Positions 28,978 through 38,950 of a stretch of 64,000 bases of DNA are shown here, one piece after another (the first letter of the stretch is position 1; every line of letters starts with the position of its first letter). A program made the translations under genes and the position numbers. Source of the DNA: Aradus depressus (taxonomy: Eukaryota; Arthropoda; Insecta; Hemiptera; Aradidae); assembly GCA_963662175.1 (NCBI GenBank), contig OY759217.1, positions 19,346,562 to 19,410,561 of the forward strand, read 5' to 3'. The notes under the pieces were generated by a model. The model was not told the DNA's origin, did no database searches, and saw only the letters and a list, made by a program, of their open reading frames with translations.

Positions 28978-29435
28978 AATCAGTTTAAAGTTCATAGCTG
29001 CAATTGTTTCTGTGTTTGAGCGCTCACAAAGTTTTAAACGCAGATAGAAAACTCGATCTCGGATTGTCGCACGATTATAATAATTGTACTGAAAGCTAAA
29101 AAAATTGAAATAAGTCAATAAGTGTGAAAACAAAAACAAAAGAAATTCCTGCCCATCTCTGACAAAGTACAGAGGCACAGTTCACAGACTTTTGGAAAAA
29201 ATTAGGAGAGTCATCAATTTTAAAAACTTTCGTTTCACTGTTCTTTAATAATTCATGACCCAAAACACCGTAAAAAATTTCTATCACATGGGATAAAGTT
29301 TCATACTATAACGGTGAGTTCTGAATATGACCTTTATGAGGGCTTAACTTCTACCCAGAAATATCAGACTTTTTCAAAGTCGGCTAAAGTTGACACTTGG
29401 ATAGTTTAAAGTTTACACTTTTTCCACTACCCCAG
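28978..29435. other. No gene recognised
   Basis: Short frames on the minus strand only, without motif. No repeat match noticed. Confidence 0.4.
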
Positions 29436-29542
29436 CTTTCAGGAGCATAGTAAGTTGTGTTTTTCACCGGTACTTCACGTTTTTCTACACCCTGAACACG
29501 ATAACTCCCGATAGAATAAATGAATCAACAAGTAATTTTACA

Positions 29543-30704
29543 TAGTTAACCCTCTCTCCCAGCAAGACAGCGGCTATGCTGATGAGAGGAAAAACTGACG
29601 CCCGCCACCCCCTGGTTCTTGCAGTACACGACCGACGCGTTGTATTTCCGGCCGTGATCACGTACCTGGGTGTGGGGATTGGGCCGGGATTCAACGTCAC
29701 GCCCCACGCTGTTGCCATCAAGGATAGGACAACAGCTACCTTTAACGCTCTGAGCTACCTAGCCCGAGCGACGTGGGGTCTCGGCTACTCCGCGTGTAAA
29801 ACTATTTACACCGGGGTTTTCGAGGCAGTAGCAAGGTACGCCGCTGCCGGATGGTGGGTTCACCCCACCAAGCGACGGCTTACGTTGCTACTTCAAGCTC
29901 AAAGAGCAGCCCTCCTCAGGATTACCAAAGCCTACCGTACAGTCTCCACGGCTGCGCTGCAGGTGCTGGCGGGGGCCCCACCCATAGACCTTGTCTTGGA
30001 TGGGGCCGTCGCCTCGTACTTCTGTAGACGCGGCTTACCAATAGAGGCAGACACGGACATGGCCTTGCGTCAAGCCCTGGAAAGGGAGATGCAAGGACGG
30101 GCGAGACCAGATCGCCTGAGGGGCATTGTCCAGGAATGGATCGTAGAAAGATGGCAACAGCGTTGGGCGCAATCGACAGATGGCCGTACAACCTTCACCT
30201 ATTTCCCAGACGTCCAGACGCGCCTTGACACTCCATGAGTACAACCAGACCATTGGACGTCACAGATGCTATCAGGTCACGGCGACTTCAGCGCCAAGCT
30301 CTTCTTCTTTAAGAAGAAGAACAGCCCAGCCTGCTCGTGTGGCGGCGTCGAGACTGCGGAACACGTAGTTCTTGAATGCCCGCTATACGACGTGCCCAGG
30401 GCGGCGCTGATTCGCTAGACAGGATCGTACCTGGGACTGGACCTGCCGGGACTGATGACAGAGGCTGGCTACCTGGCTTTTGGTCGGTTCGTCTCCTCCT
30501 GGCGGAGAATCAAGAAAGCCTACTAACCCGGTGCCGGGGGCCCCACCGACCACCGACAGGCGTGCGGCGGCTGCCCCCGGCTCCGGGACATGCAGGCAGA
30601 ACAGAACCCCCGATAAGATCCCGAGATCACTCGGCGTAAGGAGCCGGGAGAACATTGGGTGATGTGACCGACCCCCCTAAGGGGTCAGGAGCACCCGAAA
30701 AAAA
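29543..30704 (+). mobile_element. 5'-truncated R1-clade-like LINE with 13-bp target duplication
   Basis: Flanked by the direct repeat 'aagtaattttaca' at 29530-29542 and 30705-30717. It contains the C-terminal end of ORF2, a G+C-rich 3' untranslated region of about 170 bp and a short poly(A). It is far more G+C-rich than everything around it, a clear sign of recent arrival. Although R1 itself targets 28S rDNA, the flank here is repeat R, so this is a non-ribosomal relative or an off-target copy. Confidence 0.9.
29549..30526 (+). pseudogene. R1-clade ORF2 C-terminal region
   Basis: The reading enters just after the catalytic YADD box with 'LSPSKTAAMLMRGK', continues with 'VFPAVITYLGVGIG', 'ATWGLGYSACKTIYTGVFE', 'AYRTVSTAALQVLAGAPP' and 'QRWAQSTDGRTTFTYFPDV'. 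Near the end comes the zinc-knuckle-like 'CSCGGVETAEHVVLEC' (about 30332-30379). This order is characteristic of R1-type non-LTR elements. In-frame stops at 30236-30238 (TGA) and 30416-30418 (TAG) break it, and the natural stop is at 30524-30526. The reverse transcriptase core and endonuclease are missing. Confidence 0.85.
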
Positions 30705-30793
30705 AAGTAATTTTACACGTGTATTCAGAATCCCATAAGGATAATACCTGTAGATTTTCAGCCAAATTAGCTAAAGGGAAAAGGGGGATTAGG

Positions 30794-31109
30794 TTAGGTT
30801 AGGTTTTATGACTCATGCCCGGGCTTTAACTACGAGGTCATATCGCCTCAGAGGCTCATACTACCAGAGCGCTCTTTCGTCACTCTGGTGGACATGAGCC
30901 CGACTCTACTGTGGAAGTCCTAAATTTTGCCTAACCTAAATTTTTTTTATTCATCTAGGGTAGGGGTCTTTAACGAGTACCTGACATCGTACAGGCTCGG
31001 GACCATCGCTTAACGTCCCATCCGAAGGACGGCGTGCTTAAGTTTATTTTACCTTCCAGATAAAATAAACTAAGGGCCTCGGTCGGGTTACGAACCCACG
31101 ACCTTGAGG
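30794..31109 (-). mobile_element. tRNA-derived SINE with TTAGG tail, 5'-truncated
   Basis: Flanked by 'gggggattagg' at 30783-30793 and 31110-31120. On the plus strand it starts with two TTAGG units running into 'ttttatgactcatgcccggg' and ends 'cgaacccacgaccttgag', so it has lost the A box. A short extra piece 'cagaggctcata' sits near 30848. Confidence 0.9.
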
Positions 31110-31409
31110 GGGGGATTAGGGAGGAAGCTTAACACAATAACACTAATAACTGCTGTTGTTATGAACGTTCCGACACAAAAAAAAAACATAAAGACGATAC
31201 CATAATTTTTAGCGGAATCGGCCAAAGGGGGGATTCAGTTCCTAATCAAAATTTCCGTATTAGAGTTGTTGTGAACCTTCCTAAAATATATATATCTCAA
31301 TCAAATTTATTTCCTAAATTTTTTTTTTTTTTTTGTTATTGCAAATTCTTGGCTTCCTTATTTATTATTATTAATTTTATTTGCCTAATATTCTCGTAGC
31401 GTTGTTCGA
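31110..31409. repeat. End of repeat R copy and A+T-rich filler
   Basis: To about 31260 it is repeat R ('agcggaatcggccaaagggg'). Beyond that there is only a T-run and simple A+T-rich DNA. Confidence 0.6.
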
Positions 31410-31714
31410 AACATGTAATGTCTTGGGGCCCTCTGGTACCATGGCGGAGGTTAGCCGGGGGGGCTGAGGGAGATACCACCGGGCTCTCTGGACTGAAGAG
31501 TCCCAAGGCTTGGAGGGTGTGGACGGTTTCAGTCACATGCACACTCTCGTTCTCAAGCTATCCCACCACTAGCTATGTTGATGCTATAGCATATTATGGA
31601 CATGAGAGTAGCCCGGGGGTGCCTTGCTCTGTCCCTTATGTCGGGTCGGGCCGCCAATGTAGCATGGGGCACCATGAATTGAGGGTTGAACTGCCCCATA
31701 AAAAAAACAAAAAA
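31410..31714 (+). mobile_element. LINE 3' untranslated region with poly(A)
   Basis: A G+C-rich segment ending in an A-rich run. It shares 'cgggctctctggactgaag' and 'cttggagggtgtgg' with 43255-43306 and so belongs to the same LINE family. The short frame across it is not a gene. Confidence 0.65.
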
Positions 31715-31925
31715 AAAACATGAAATTTCATGTTTAATTTAAGCCCATGAGGACAATACCTGTTAATTTTTAGCGAAATTTGTCGGTGGGAAGGAGGGAT
31801 CCGAGGAAGGGGCACGCCTCAAAAACCTTAATAAAGCCTGTAATGTATCCACACACATTTTAGTATGAGCAAAAGTAAATCGATTGGTTTTGGAGGGAGA
31901 GCAGAAACTTCGTGATTCACCGACT
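31715..31925 (-). repeat. Dispersed repeat R, minus-strand copy
   Basis: 'agcccatgaggacaatacct', 'ttttagcgaaatttgtcgg', 'aatcgattggttttggaggg' and 'cgtgattcaccgacta', ending in the palindromic 5' terminus of repeat R. Confidence 0.8.
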
Positions 31926-32339
31926 ATTTTTTTCCCTCAAAATTTCTGCTTTGAATCAAAAATACTTTCATTAGCTTTTGTTGTTACTCCGTATTTTATT
32001 TCCAGTTTTCGAACTTTGCTTCATATATTATTTTGGCAAGCAATGGTTACAATAATATCTCTTGAGTACTCCATTCAAACTTTGTCAAATTCCATTTGAA
32101 TGGACCGACAAGACTTGAGAGACCATTCGACTGGAAACTGGGATAACACCTCTACAGTAGTTATTGATGGCTTTGAACAAAGCCACATTACTCTAAATCA
32201 TAACTGGCTAAATAGTATTGTATATCAGAGAAATAATATTTGAGAAATAACCCCGATTTATACCTCTAATGATATAGTGGCAAGTAAATTAAAATTTAAA
32301 AAATCGTCAGTAAACAGTGTGGTAAAAAAAATTATATTC
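31926..32339. other. No feature recognised
   Basis: A+T-rich, without a meaningful frame. Confidence 0.4.
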
Positions 32340-33056
32340 TAAAGTAGTTTCCGAAAAGGGGCCCTAAAGAAAATATCGAAAGTTCAAGACTTGCAATTTT
32401 GAAGAAAGTGCACATATTTAAAAAAAAATTTAAATTAACTAACTTTTCAATTGGATTTCTTCTAAATTTCCTAAAGAGATCCCATATTGTTTTTCTAAAT
32501 TTTGCAAAAGTGTTAAATCTAATCCAAAGGTATAAATTATCTTATTGGGTTAACAGGGAAATGAATAGCATAGAATAAGAGAACAAATATTTGGGTTTAT
32601 TTTACTTACCTACATTTTGAATAAATTCAGAATACCAATATCAAAAAAAAAACGTACAAACTAATTACTTAAAACTATATCAAATGTTTTTTTGGGCATA
32701 CAAATGTACATATAAATAAATAAAAGTACTTTTGCGCATCGATTTCAATGTTATTTCACACTTACATGGTTAGACTTACACCACACCTTAAGCCTAAAAA
32801 CACTTCTCTCACTACTAGAATCTCCACCTTCACAATGTGAGATGTCATCTCTCTTCACACTTTCTCACCTCCACAACACAACTCAGACTATCTCACACTA
32901 TTTAAAACAGCTGATCGTCGTCTTTTGTTCTTCATTTATTGGATGTTCACATTTCGTTTTAAAAAAAAAATTCGACTTCATATACATATTTATTCACTAA
33001 TTAAGTTACTTCACTCCTAACAGCTGTTTTTATACAAATAAATATAATTAATTTTA
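32340..33056 (-). repeat. Repeat family H, copy 3
   Basis: The longest copy, complementary to 2410-2900 and 35580-36200. Words include 'ttccgaaaaggggccctaaa', 'caagacttgcaatttt', 'tgcgcatcgatttcaatgtt' and 'acaccacaccttaagcc'. Non-coding. Confidence 0.65.
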
Positions 33057-33398
33057 GGTTAGGTTTTATGACTCATGCCCGGGCTTTAATTACGAGGTCA
33101 TATCGCCTACTACCAGAGCGCTCTTTCGTCACTCTGGTGGACACGAGCCCGACTCTACTGTGGGAGTCCTAAATTTTGCCTACCCTAAATTTTTTATTCA
33201 CCTAGGGCAGGGGTCTTTAACGAGTACCTGACATCGTACAGGCTCGGGACCATCGCTTAACGTCCCATCCGAAGGACGGCGTGCTTAAGTTTATTTTACC
33301 TCCCAGGTAAAATAAACTAAGGGCCTCGGTCGGGTTTCGAACCCACGTTCTTGAGCTCAGAAGACAAGCACGCATACCACTGAGCTACCGGCGCCCCC
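33057..33398 (-). mobile_element. tRNA-derived SINE, complete 342-bp copy
   Basis: The best reference copy: a 12-bp target duplication 'taattaatttta' at 33045-33056 and 33399-33410 fixes both ends. On the minus strand it begins 'gggggcgccggtagctcag', has A box TAGCTCAGTGG and B box GGTTCGAAACC, a body with 'aagcgatggtcccgagcctg' and 'agagcgctctggtagtaggc', and ends 'gtcataaaacctaacc'. RNA polymerase III-type internal promoter. No coding capacity. Confidence 0.95.
33340..33395 (-). promoter_or_regulatory. Internal RNA polymerase III promoter (A and B boxes) of the SINE
   Basis: On the minus strand A box TAGCTCAGTGG lies about 10 bases from the 5' end and B box GGTTCGAAACC follows about 35 bases later, the spacing of a tRNA gene. 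The same boxes are intact at 15826 and 60969 apart from minor changes. Confidence 0.8.
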
Positions 33399-33410
33399 TA
33401 ATTAATTTTA

Positions 33411-34584
33411 TAATATACTAATAATCTTAATTTGTATGTAAACTTTTTACATCACAACAGATACGTGAACTGAAATTTAGATCTGATTCGATTTTGGCCC
33501 AAGTCCGTCGAAAATTTAGATCAATTTACTTCTAGGCATAAGTCTATTTTACAAGATAGCGCTTATATTTATAATCTGATTAAAAATCATTCGAGATAAA
33601 AGTTGTTGAGAAAACTAATGAAATACAATTTTTCGAAAAATCTCCGATTTGCGAAATACATGCCGAAAACCGTCTTAAAATGATGTCTTGACATTCATTG
33701 TTTTAGACGCGTGATCGATTTACGTAAAAACGGTTAGCGCGTTTGACAGAACTAATACGACCAAAATTATCCCAATGAATGAAATAAATTTTTGTAGAAA
33801 ATATTTCTAAGTAAAGTTTAAATTTTAACGGATAAGCAACAAATTTTTGAGAATGATTTCATTATGGTAGTGTTTTCATTAATTTTTATTTTAAAAAAGT
33901 GATATAACAGGACTTTCTTATATCAACCACTTCTGTACAGATCACACGGTTAAGAGAAAGTCACCCTCAGACTTACGGCATACAATGAAACAAACAAAAC
34001 GGCTTGCGCCAACACAATATCTCTAGATACCCATTAATGCCAGTATGAAATCAATTTGAGAGGGGGGAGATTGATCTGTACAGAAAAGGTTGGTAAAAAA
34101 AAGTCTGTTATGGTCACATCATATATATATTTTTTTTTTCAAGGAGGAAATTGGATGGACCTCTGAAATAGCTCAGTCGAGGCAGCAAGGAATTTATATT
34201 TTTGTTAGATGTCAGTAAGAATGAAGTTTTTTTTTCATTTTTTTTATTATTATTAACCTTTTTGGATGCATCTTGCACATGTACAATATTACTCGTCCAT
34301 ATTTTATTGATAGAGTTCGGGGTCAAACTGGTAAGTGAAGCTATGACAGGTCAATCAGTGTCAATCGGCGGTCATCCACAGCCCGCTTTCTTCCGCTTCT
34401 TCGGAACACTGGGCATATTATATTGTAATAATTTCATTCATACGTCCTCTCGCTGAAACGTCCAGCGCTGAAATGTCATGGACCCATCTTTGTTTTTATC
34501 TAGCCTCATTTCTACAGAATTGGGAATTCCAATCGCGAATCAACTTAACAACAAGGGGAATTAGAAAGCCCACCGGTTTCCTGG
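33411..34584. other. No gene recognised
   Basis: Mixed A+T-rich DNA. 'aggactttcttatatcaacc' at about 33910 is the reverse complement of a segment at about 2085, so a further small repeat exists. Short frames near 34200-34460 show nothing recognisable. Confidence 0.4.
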
Positions 34585-34790
34585 GAGGGAAAATATACTT
34601 AAGCATGCCGTCTTTCGGACGGGACCTAAAGCAATGGTACCGAGCCTGTGCGATGTCAGGTACTCGTTAAAGATTTAATTTAAGACTCACATAGTAAAGT
34701 CGGGCCCAAGTCCACCAGAGTGACAAAATAGCGCTCTGGTAGTAGGCGATATGACCTTGTAATTAAAGCCCGGTCATGAATCATATTATC
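34585..34790 (+). mobile_element. tRNA-derived SINE, head missing
   Basis: 'acttaagcatgccgtctttc', 'ccgagcctgtgcgatgtcag' and 'agcgctctggtagtaggcga' belong to the SINE body and tail. The tRNA-like head is lost. Confidence 0.8.
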
Positions 34791-35129
34791 TTAGACATGG
34801 GAAACTCTGGATGGTGTAGCTCAAGGGTCTGCTCTGAGTTCCACTCTTTTCCCTCTCTTCTGTCATATACGCCTCTGTTTTACTTCTCATATTAGAATAT
34901 CCAAATCATGAAAGTGCGCTACGGTAGGATCATTCCATCCTAATTACAACATGGATGGCACTGTTAATGTCGAATCCAGCTCTTCTTGTTAACTTTACCT
35001 TTCTCCTATATTAGAATAACGATCTCTTCTCACTAACGACACTCCCAGATTTGATATAATTGCAAAAAGTCCTCTACACAACCCTTCTCAGTTACCTACA
35101 ATTTCTTCGGTTCCTCTGTTTCCAAAAAT
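34791..35129. other. No feature recognised
   Basis: Pyrimidine-rich on the plus strand, without open frame or repeat match. Confidence 0.4.
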
Positions 35130-35530
35130 GAAGAAAACAAATTCATCAATGAAAAACCGCCAATATATTTCTCATTATGAATTAATCAATTATATTTTTG
35201 GTCTCCCTGTTTGGGCTAAAACTCAATATTTGACTTACCTAGTTGTCTTCTGAATCCTCATACTAAATTTTGTGTCTATCAACAATCGATGATTGAATTA
35301 TTCATTACATTTATTTCAATATTAGGGTGAAATTGTGATGAAATTGAAGGGAATAAGGACGATACATATTGATTTTCAGCCAAATCGGCCAACGGAAAGG
35401 GGATTAGGGTAGAAGGTCAACTCATAAACTCTAATAACTTCTGATATGATCGTATCGATATGAAATTTTATATTTAAATCCAAAACCAATAAGATCGGCA
35501 CTTAGAGGGGATCCCCAATCAATAACTGCC
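35130..35530. repeat. Dispersed repeat R pieces in both orientations
   Basis: First a plus-strand 5' piece ('aattaatcaattatattttt', 'gtctccctgtttgggc'), then a minus-strand piece ('cagccaaatcggccaacgga', 'gggtagaaggtcaactca'). Confidence 0.65.
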
Positions 35531-35579
35531 CATGTAATAATAATATAATCTATTGACACAACTTATTGTTAGTATTGTG

Positions 35580-36200
35580 ATGTTATTAATATAAAAAAAA
35601 ATTAATTATATATATTTTTCTATAAAAAGCAATTTTCTTTTAAAACAAATGAATAAAAAAACAAAACACGGCCATCAGCTTTTGGTTGAGTTGAGACTGT
35701 TGAGTGAAGATGGAGAGTTGTGTTTAGGCTTAAGATGCGATGAACTAAATAGGAGTGAATTGACGGTGAAACTGATCCACAAAGAAGGTACTGTTGTTTG
35801 TTTTTATGTACAAGATATATGCTCAGATATATATAACTTAAATTTAAAGAATGGGCAAAAATGTAAAACAGGAAAAAGATTAAAATAGTTTTTTTTTTTT
35901 TTTTTTATAATGTAGATGTAAAAAAATAAACCCAAATTATTTGTTTTCGTAATTTCTATTCTATTCATTTTCCCTGTTGGTCCATTAAGATAATTTGAAA
36001 ACCTTTGGATTAGATTTATATTTTTGCGAAATTTAGAAAACAAGGTGGCATGTTTTTAGAAATCCAAATGAAAAGTTTAACTGAAATTTTTTAAAAATTG
36101 CAAGTCTTGAACTTTTCATATTTTTTAGGGCCCTTTTCGGAAATTACTGTAGAAATCAAAATTAAATAGAAGACCAGTTATACAATTTCTACAGGAAATG
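35580..36200 (+). repeat. Repeat family H, copy 4
   Basis: Parallels 2410-2900: 'ggccatcagcttttggttga', 'taggcttaagatgcgatgaa', 'ctttggattagattta', 'ttgcaagtcttgaac' and 'agggcccttttcggaaatta'. The 79-codon frame starting at 35649 lies in repeat sequence and is not a gene. Confidence 0.6.
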
Positions 36201-36299
36201 TGGTAATTTATTGTTTATTTAATTATTTTTATATTTATCATTTGAATTATATATTTATTTAATTATTTTAATTTTACATTAAAAACTAAATTTACCACA

Positions 36300-36940
36300 G
36301 TATGAGGATTGAGAAGCTCCTATGTAAGTCGACGACTAGACTGCAATGCAAGTTGGGAAGTAATATCTCCGAGGTGAAGTACCTTGCATTACATATAGCT
36401 TGCAACCTGGAATGGACAAAATATATCTTATAGAGGTAACAGTAGCTAGGCTTTCCTGTGTATTGTATGCACTGAGGAAGCTGAGAACTGAAGTTCCTAA
36501 AAAAACATTGAAAATGGTCTATCAGAAAATGGCAATGAGAATTATTGCTTCGGCACCTTACAATGCTCTTTGTAAACCCCTTTTCCGGCAGTTGGTTTCC
36601 GGTTCCAGGCGAGTACATCATGAGTTGTCTTACCAGTCTGGACAGAAGTGAGGAATCATAACGCATGAATATCGTCTTAGGGACGGCAACAATATCAAGA
36701 TTTCACATCACCGGCTGATGACTGAGCCAAGTCATATAATTATGCCATTAAAAATATATTATCATTTACCCAAAGAGATCAGAAGACTGAACGAAAAGGA
36801 ACTTTCAAGCAGCGTCCTTAATGTTTAAAAAAAGATTAATTTTATCACATTAGAGACTTTTTTTTAACTATGGTGATTTTGAAATTATAATTTTATTTAT
36901 ATATTATAGGTAGGTGATTTGTTGGTTGGAATAAATCTAA
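36300..36940 (+). pseudogene. LINE ORF2 C-terminal remnant with internal deletion
   Basis: Readable parts are 'VKYLALHIACNLEWTKYI', 'ALRKLRTEVPKKTLKMVY', then after a deletion 'AMRIIASAPYNALCKPLF', and later, in another frame, 'HHRLMTEPSHIIMPLKIY' and 'LPKEIRRLNEKELSSS'. This is the thumb/connection region downstream of the RT palm in a CR1/Jockey-like LINE. The middle part that normally reads about 30 residues is gone, and several frame changes follow. The tail ends near 'ggttggaataaatctaatct'. Confidence 0.7.
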
Positions 36941-37374
36941 TCTAAACTATAGATGTTTAGCCCAAACGAATAACATTTTTTAAAATGAACTAAAGACCTG
37001 GAATTTATTAGATGAAACCTGAGGCCATAAACATTTCGAACTCCAAGAAAATGTATTTTTGAAACGACCACTTGGTTAAGTTTTCCATGTTCTGGGAAAG
37101 TTTAATAGGACTTGTAGCATGAAACCCGTCCAAGAAGCATCTAAGAGGCATCAAGGTGTTTCACCAAGCCTCCTTCCTTGGAAAGGAATCGGTTTTATAT
37201 CGACTGTTATAGCCCTTTACTGCTTTTTAGGACCTCTATTTTATTTTATCGAAATCCCATAAAAAAGAATGAAAATAGCTCTGGTTGTCTTCGCATTCTA
37301 ATACCCGTTGGGTCTGGTATTATGGTTTTGACTATGATTTTTTGCACAATTCAATGGTCAAAACAACAGGATTC
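36941..37374. other. No gene recognised
   Basis: One 70-codon frame lacks recognisable features. No repeat match was noticed. Confidence 0.4.
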
Positions 37375-37460
37375 AGAAGCTCATATGTAAGTCAAGTATT
37401 GATTTTGAATCCATGGGGTCGATTGGTTTTGAAGGGAGAGCAAAACTTAAATGAATAATT
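37375..37460 (-). repeat. Dispersed repeat R, minus-strand 5' part
   Basis: 'cagaagctcatatgtaagtc', 'aatccatggggtcgattggt', 'tttgaagggagagcaaaac'. Confidence 0.7.
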
Positions 37461-37639
37461 CGTTCTGTGGAATCAGAGATTCAGAAAACAGGAAATTCGT
37501 GATATATATGTATGGTGGGCTGGTGTATTACACCTAGGGACCTAAGCATCCAGTGCTTTTATCCCTTCCCTGGAAGCGCTGGGCTTCCCCCTTATTATAT
37601 TAATATGTTTATATTTATGCTATACTTATACTACCTGAA

Positions 37640-38160
37640 CCAAGCCCTTCATGGAGTGCTCAGTCTCCCAGTTTCCTTAATGAACCTAAGAATGCTCTCA
37701 TAGTCCAATCTTCTAAAGTCTTCCTCTGCGATTACATCTCTACCAAAGATGTGGAACCTCATTAGCGCATATCCCGAGCAGATACCCAGGACTGTCCTTG
37801 ACTCCCACAGTGTGTAGGTGTCTATTGAACAGACCATGTCCTGTGAGAACTCCAGTCAGTTGCCTAAGCTCGTTCCTTTTGAGGTTCAGGATCTCGTCTT
37901 TCAGAACCCTGGACTCCCCTCCCAGGAACATCTTCGACTGCCTGCATGTGGTCTTTTCTCTCCAAGTACGCTCCAAAAGGTCCTTAGTAAATTCGTGATA
38001 ACTCAATGTAGAATTTCTGGCTTGTGGTCGAGAAAAACCAATTTGTAGAATTTCTGCCAAGCTTTCGGCACAGTGTATTTTCTTCAGAGCTTGTGTTAAC
38101 AAATATACGTCATCAGTGAGATGAAATTTCTTGTGTATATTTGAAACCATATAAAGAACA
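37640..38160 (-). pseudogene. LINE ORF2 C-terminus following an RNase H-type region, frameshifted
   Basis: The minus strand reads 'EILQIGFSRPQARNSTL', 'TWREKTTCRQSKMFLGG', 'LKRNELRQLTGVLTGHGLFN' and 'RHLHTVGVKDSPG'. A frame change near 37750-37830 leads to 'ALMRFHIFGRDVIAEEDF' and 'LDYESILRFIKETGRL'. The series 'CRQ-K', 'LTGVLTGHxxLNxHLxxxG' and 'ILRFIxxTG' is typical of the region after RNase H in I-, R1- and related LINEs of insects. Cys/His residues expected after the LTGH block are partly mutated. Confidence 0.7.
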
Positions 38161-38262
38161 CATCTATCATTTTTCAGCGGAATCAGCCGAAGGGAAGAGA
38201 GGTACCAGAGAAGGGGGGCTCGACTCAAATACCTTAATAACTGCCGATGTAATGAGTGACCA
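38160..38262 (-). repeat. Dispersed repeat R, internal fragment
   Basis: 'cagcggaatcagccgaaggg', 'aaggggggctcgactcaaat' and 'aactgccgatgtaatgagtg'. Confidence 0.75.
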
Positions 38263-38333
38263 AAGAGCGCTATGGTAGTAGGCGATATGACCTCGTAGTT
38301 AAAGCCCGGGCATGAGTCATAAAACCTAAACAA
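38263..38333 (+). mobile_element. tRNA-derived SINE, tail fragment
   Basis: 'agagcgctatggtagtaggc', 'atgacctcgtagttaaagcc' and 'catgagtcataaaacctaaa'. Confidence 0.8.
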
Positions 38334-38335
38334 AA

Positions 38336-38950
38336 ACTTTTTTAAAAACAAGCCTTTATTTGAATGAACTAACAAGGAATAAATAAGTAATTGATTTTTT
38401 ACATATGAAGAGCACGGGGAAAGAACCAGGTTTGTCACTTTTTTCTTGAATGTGAGATATCGCCACTACAGTATAGCATATTAAACATATTTCACGATTC
38501 ACCATCGTTAGGGGCTTCAAAAAGACGGTTTGTCACTATGAAAACGGAAGCTGAAAATATGACGTGCGGGGAATTGATAGATATGGACTTTCAAACATTA
38601 AATTTCAGTTTTCTCAATTTCAACATCTGGTGACAAACCTGGTTCTTTGCCCGTGCTCTTCATATGGTCTGCTACATACTTATAAAGTTGAATCTGTATA
38701 TATTTATACGTAACAATATTAATTTGAAAATTAAAAGCTTGCCGCCTGCGAATTACGCTATATCTAATAAATAATACATAATTAGGCTTCTAAGCGACAA
38801 GTTTTTACTTTTCAAATTAATATTGTTACGTATAATTATATACAGATTCAACTTTATAAGTATCGTACGTAGCATATATAACAAAATTAATTACTTATTT
38901 ATTCCTTTTTAGTTCATTCAAATAAAAACTGGTTTTTAAAAAAAAAATTT
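38336..38950. mobile_element. Foldback element with a second inverted-repeat element inside
   Basis: Outer arms at about 38345-38403 and 38880-38945 are complementary ('tgaatgaactaacaagga' against 'tcctttttagttcattca'). A further hairpin lies at 38667-38730 against 38820-38880 ('ttgaatctgtatatattt' and its complement). Within the left arm a 262-bp element with 35-bp inverted ends is inserted. Confidence 0.75.
38404..38665. mobile_element. MITE with 35-bp inverted ends
   Basis: Ends 'atatgaagagcacgggg' with 'agaaccaggtttgtca' and the complementary 'tgacaaacctggttct' with 'gcccgtgctcttcatat'. No coding. It interrupts the arm of the surrounding foldback element. Confidence 0.8.

Larger units (their letters stand above)
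29436..31260 (-). repeat. Dispersed repeat R, minus-strand copy carrying a LINE and a SINE
   Basis: The copy runs 29436-29542, resumes at 30705 ('attcagaatcccataaggat') to 30793 and again after 31110 ('aagcttaacacaataacac'). The three parts are consecutive modules of a single repeat R. Confidence 0.85.

Noticed and set aside
29922..30655. Minus-strand frames of 72-90 codons in the R1-like LINE
   Set aside because: They are shadows of the plus-strand ORF2 remnant in G+C-rich DNA.
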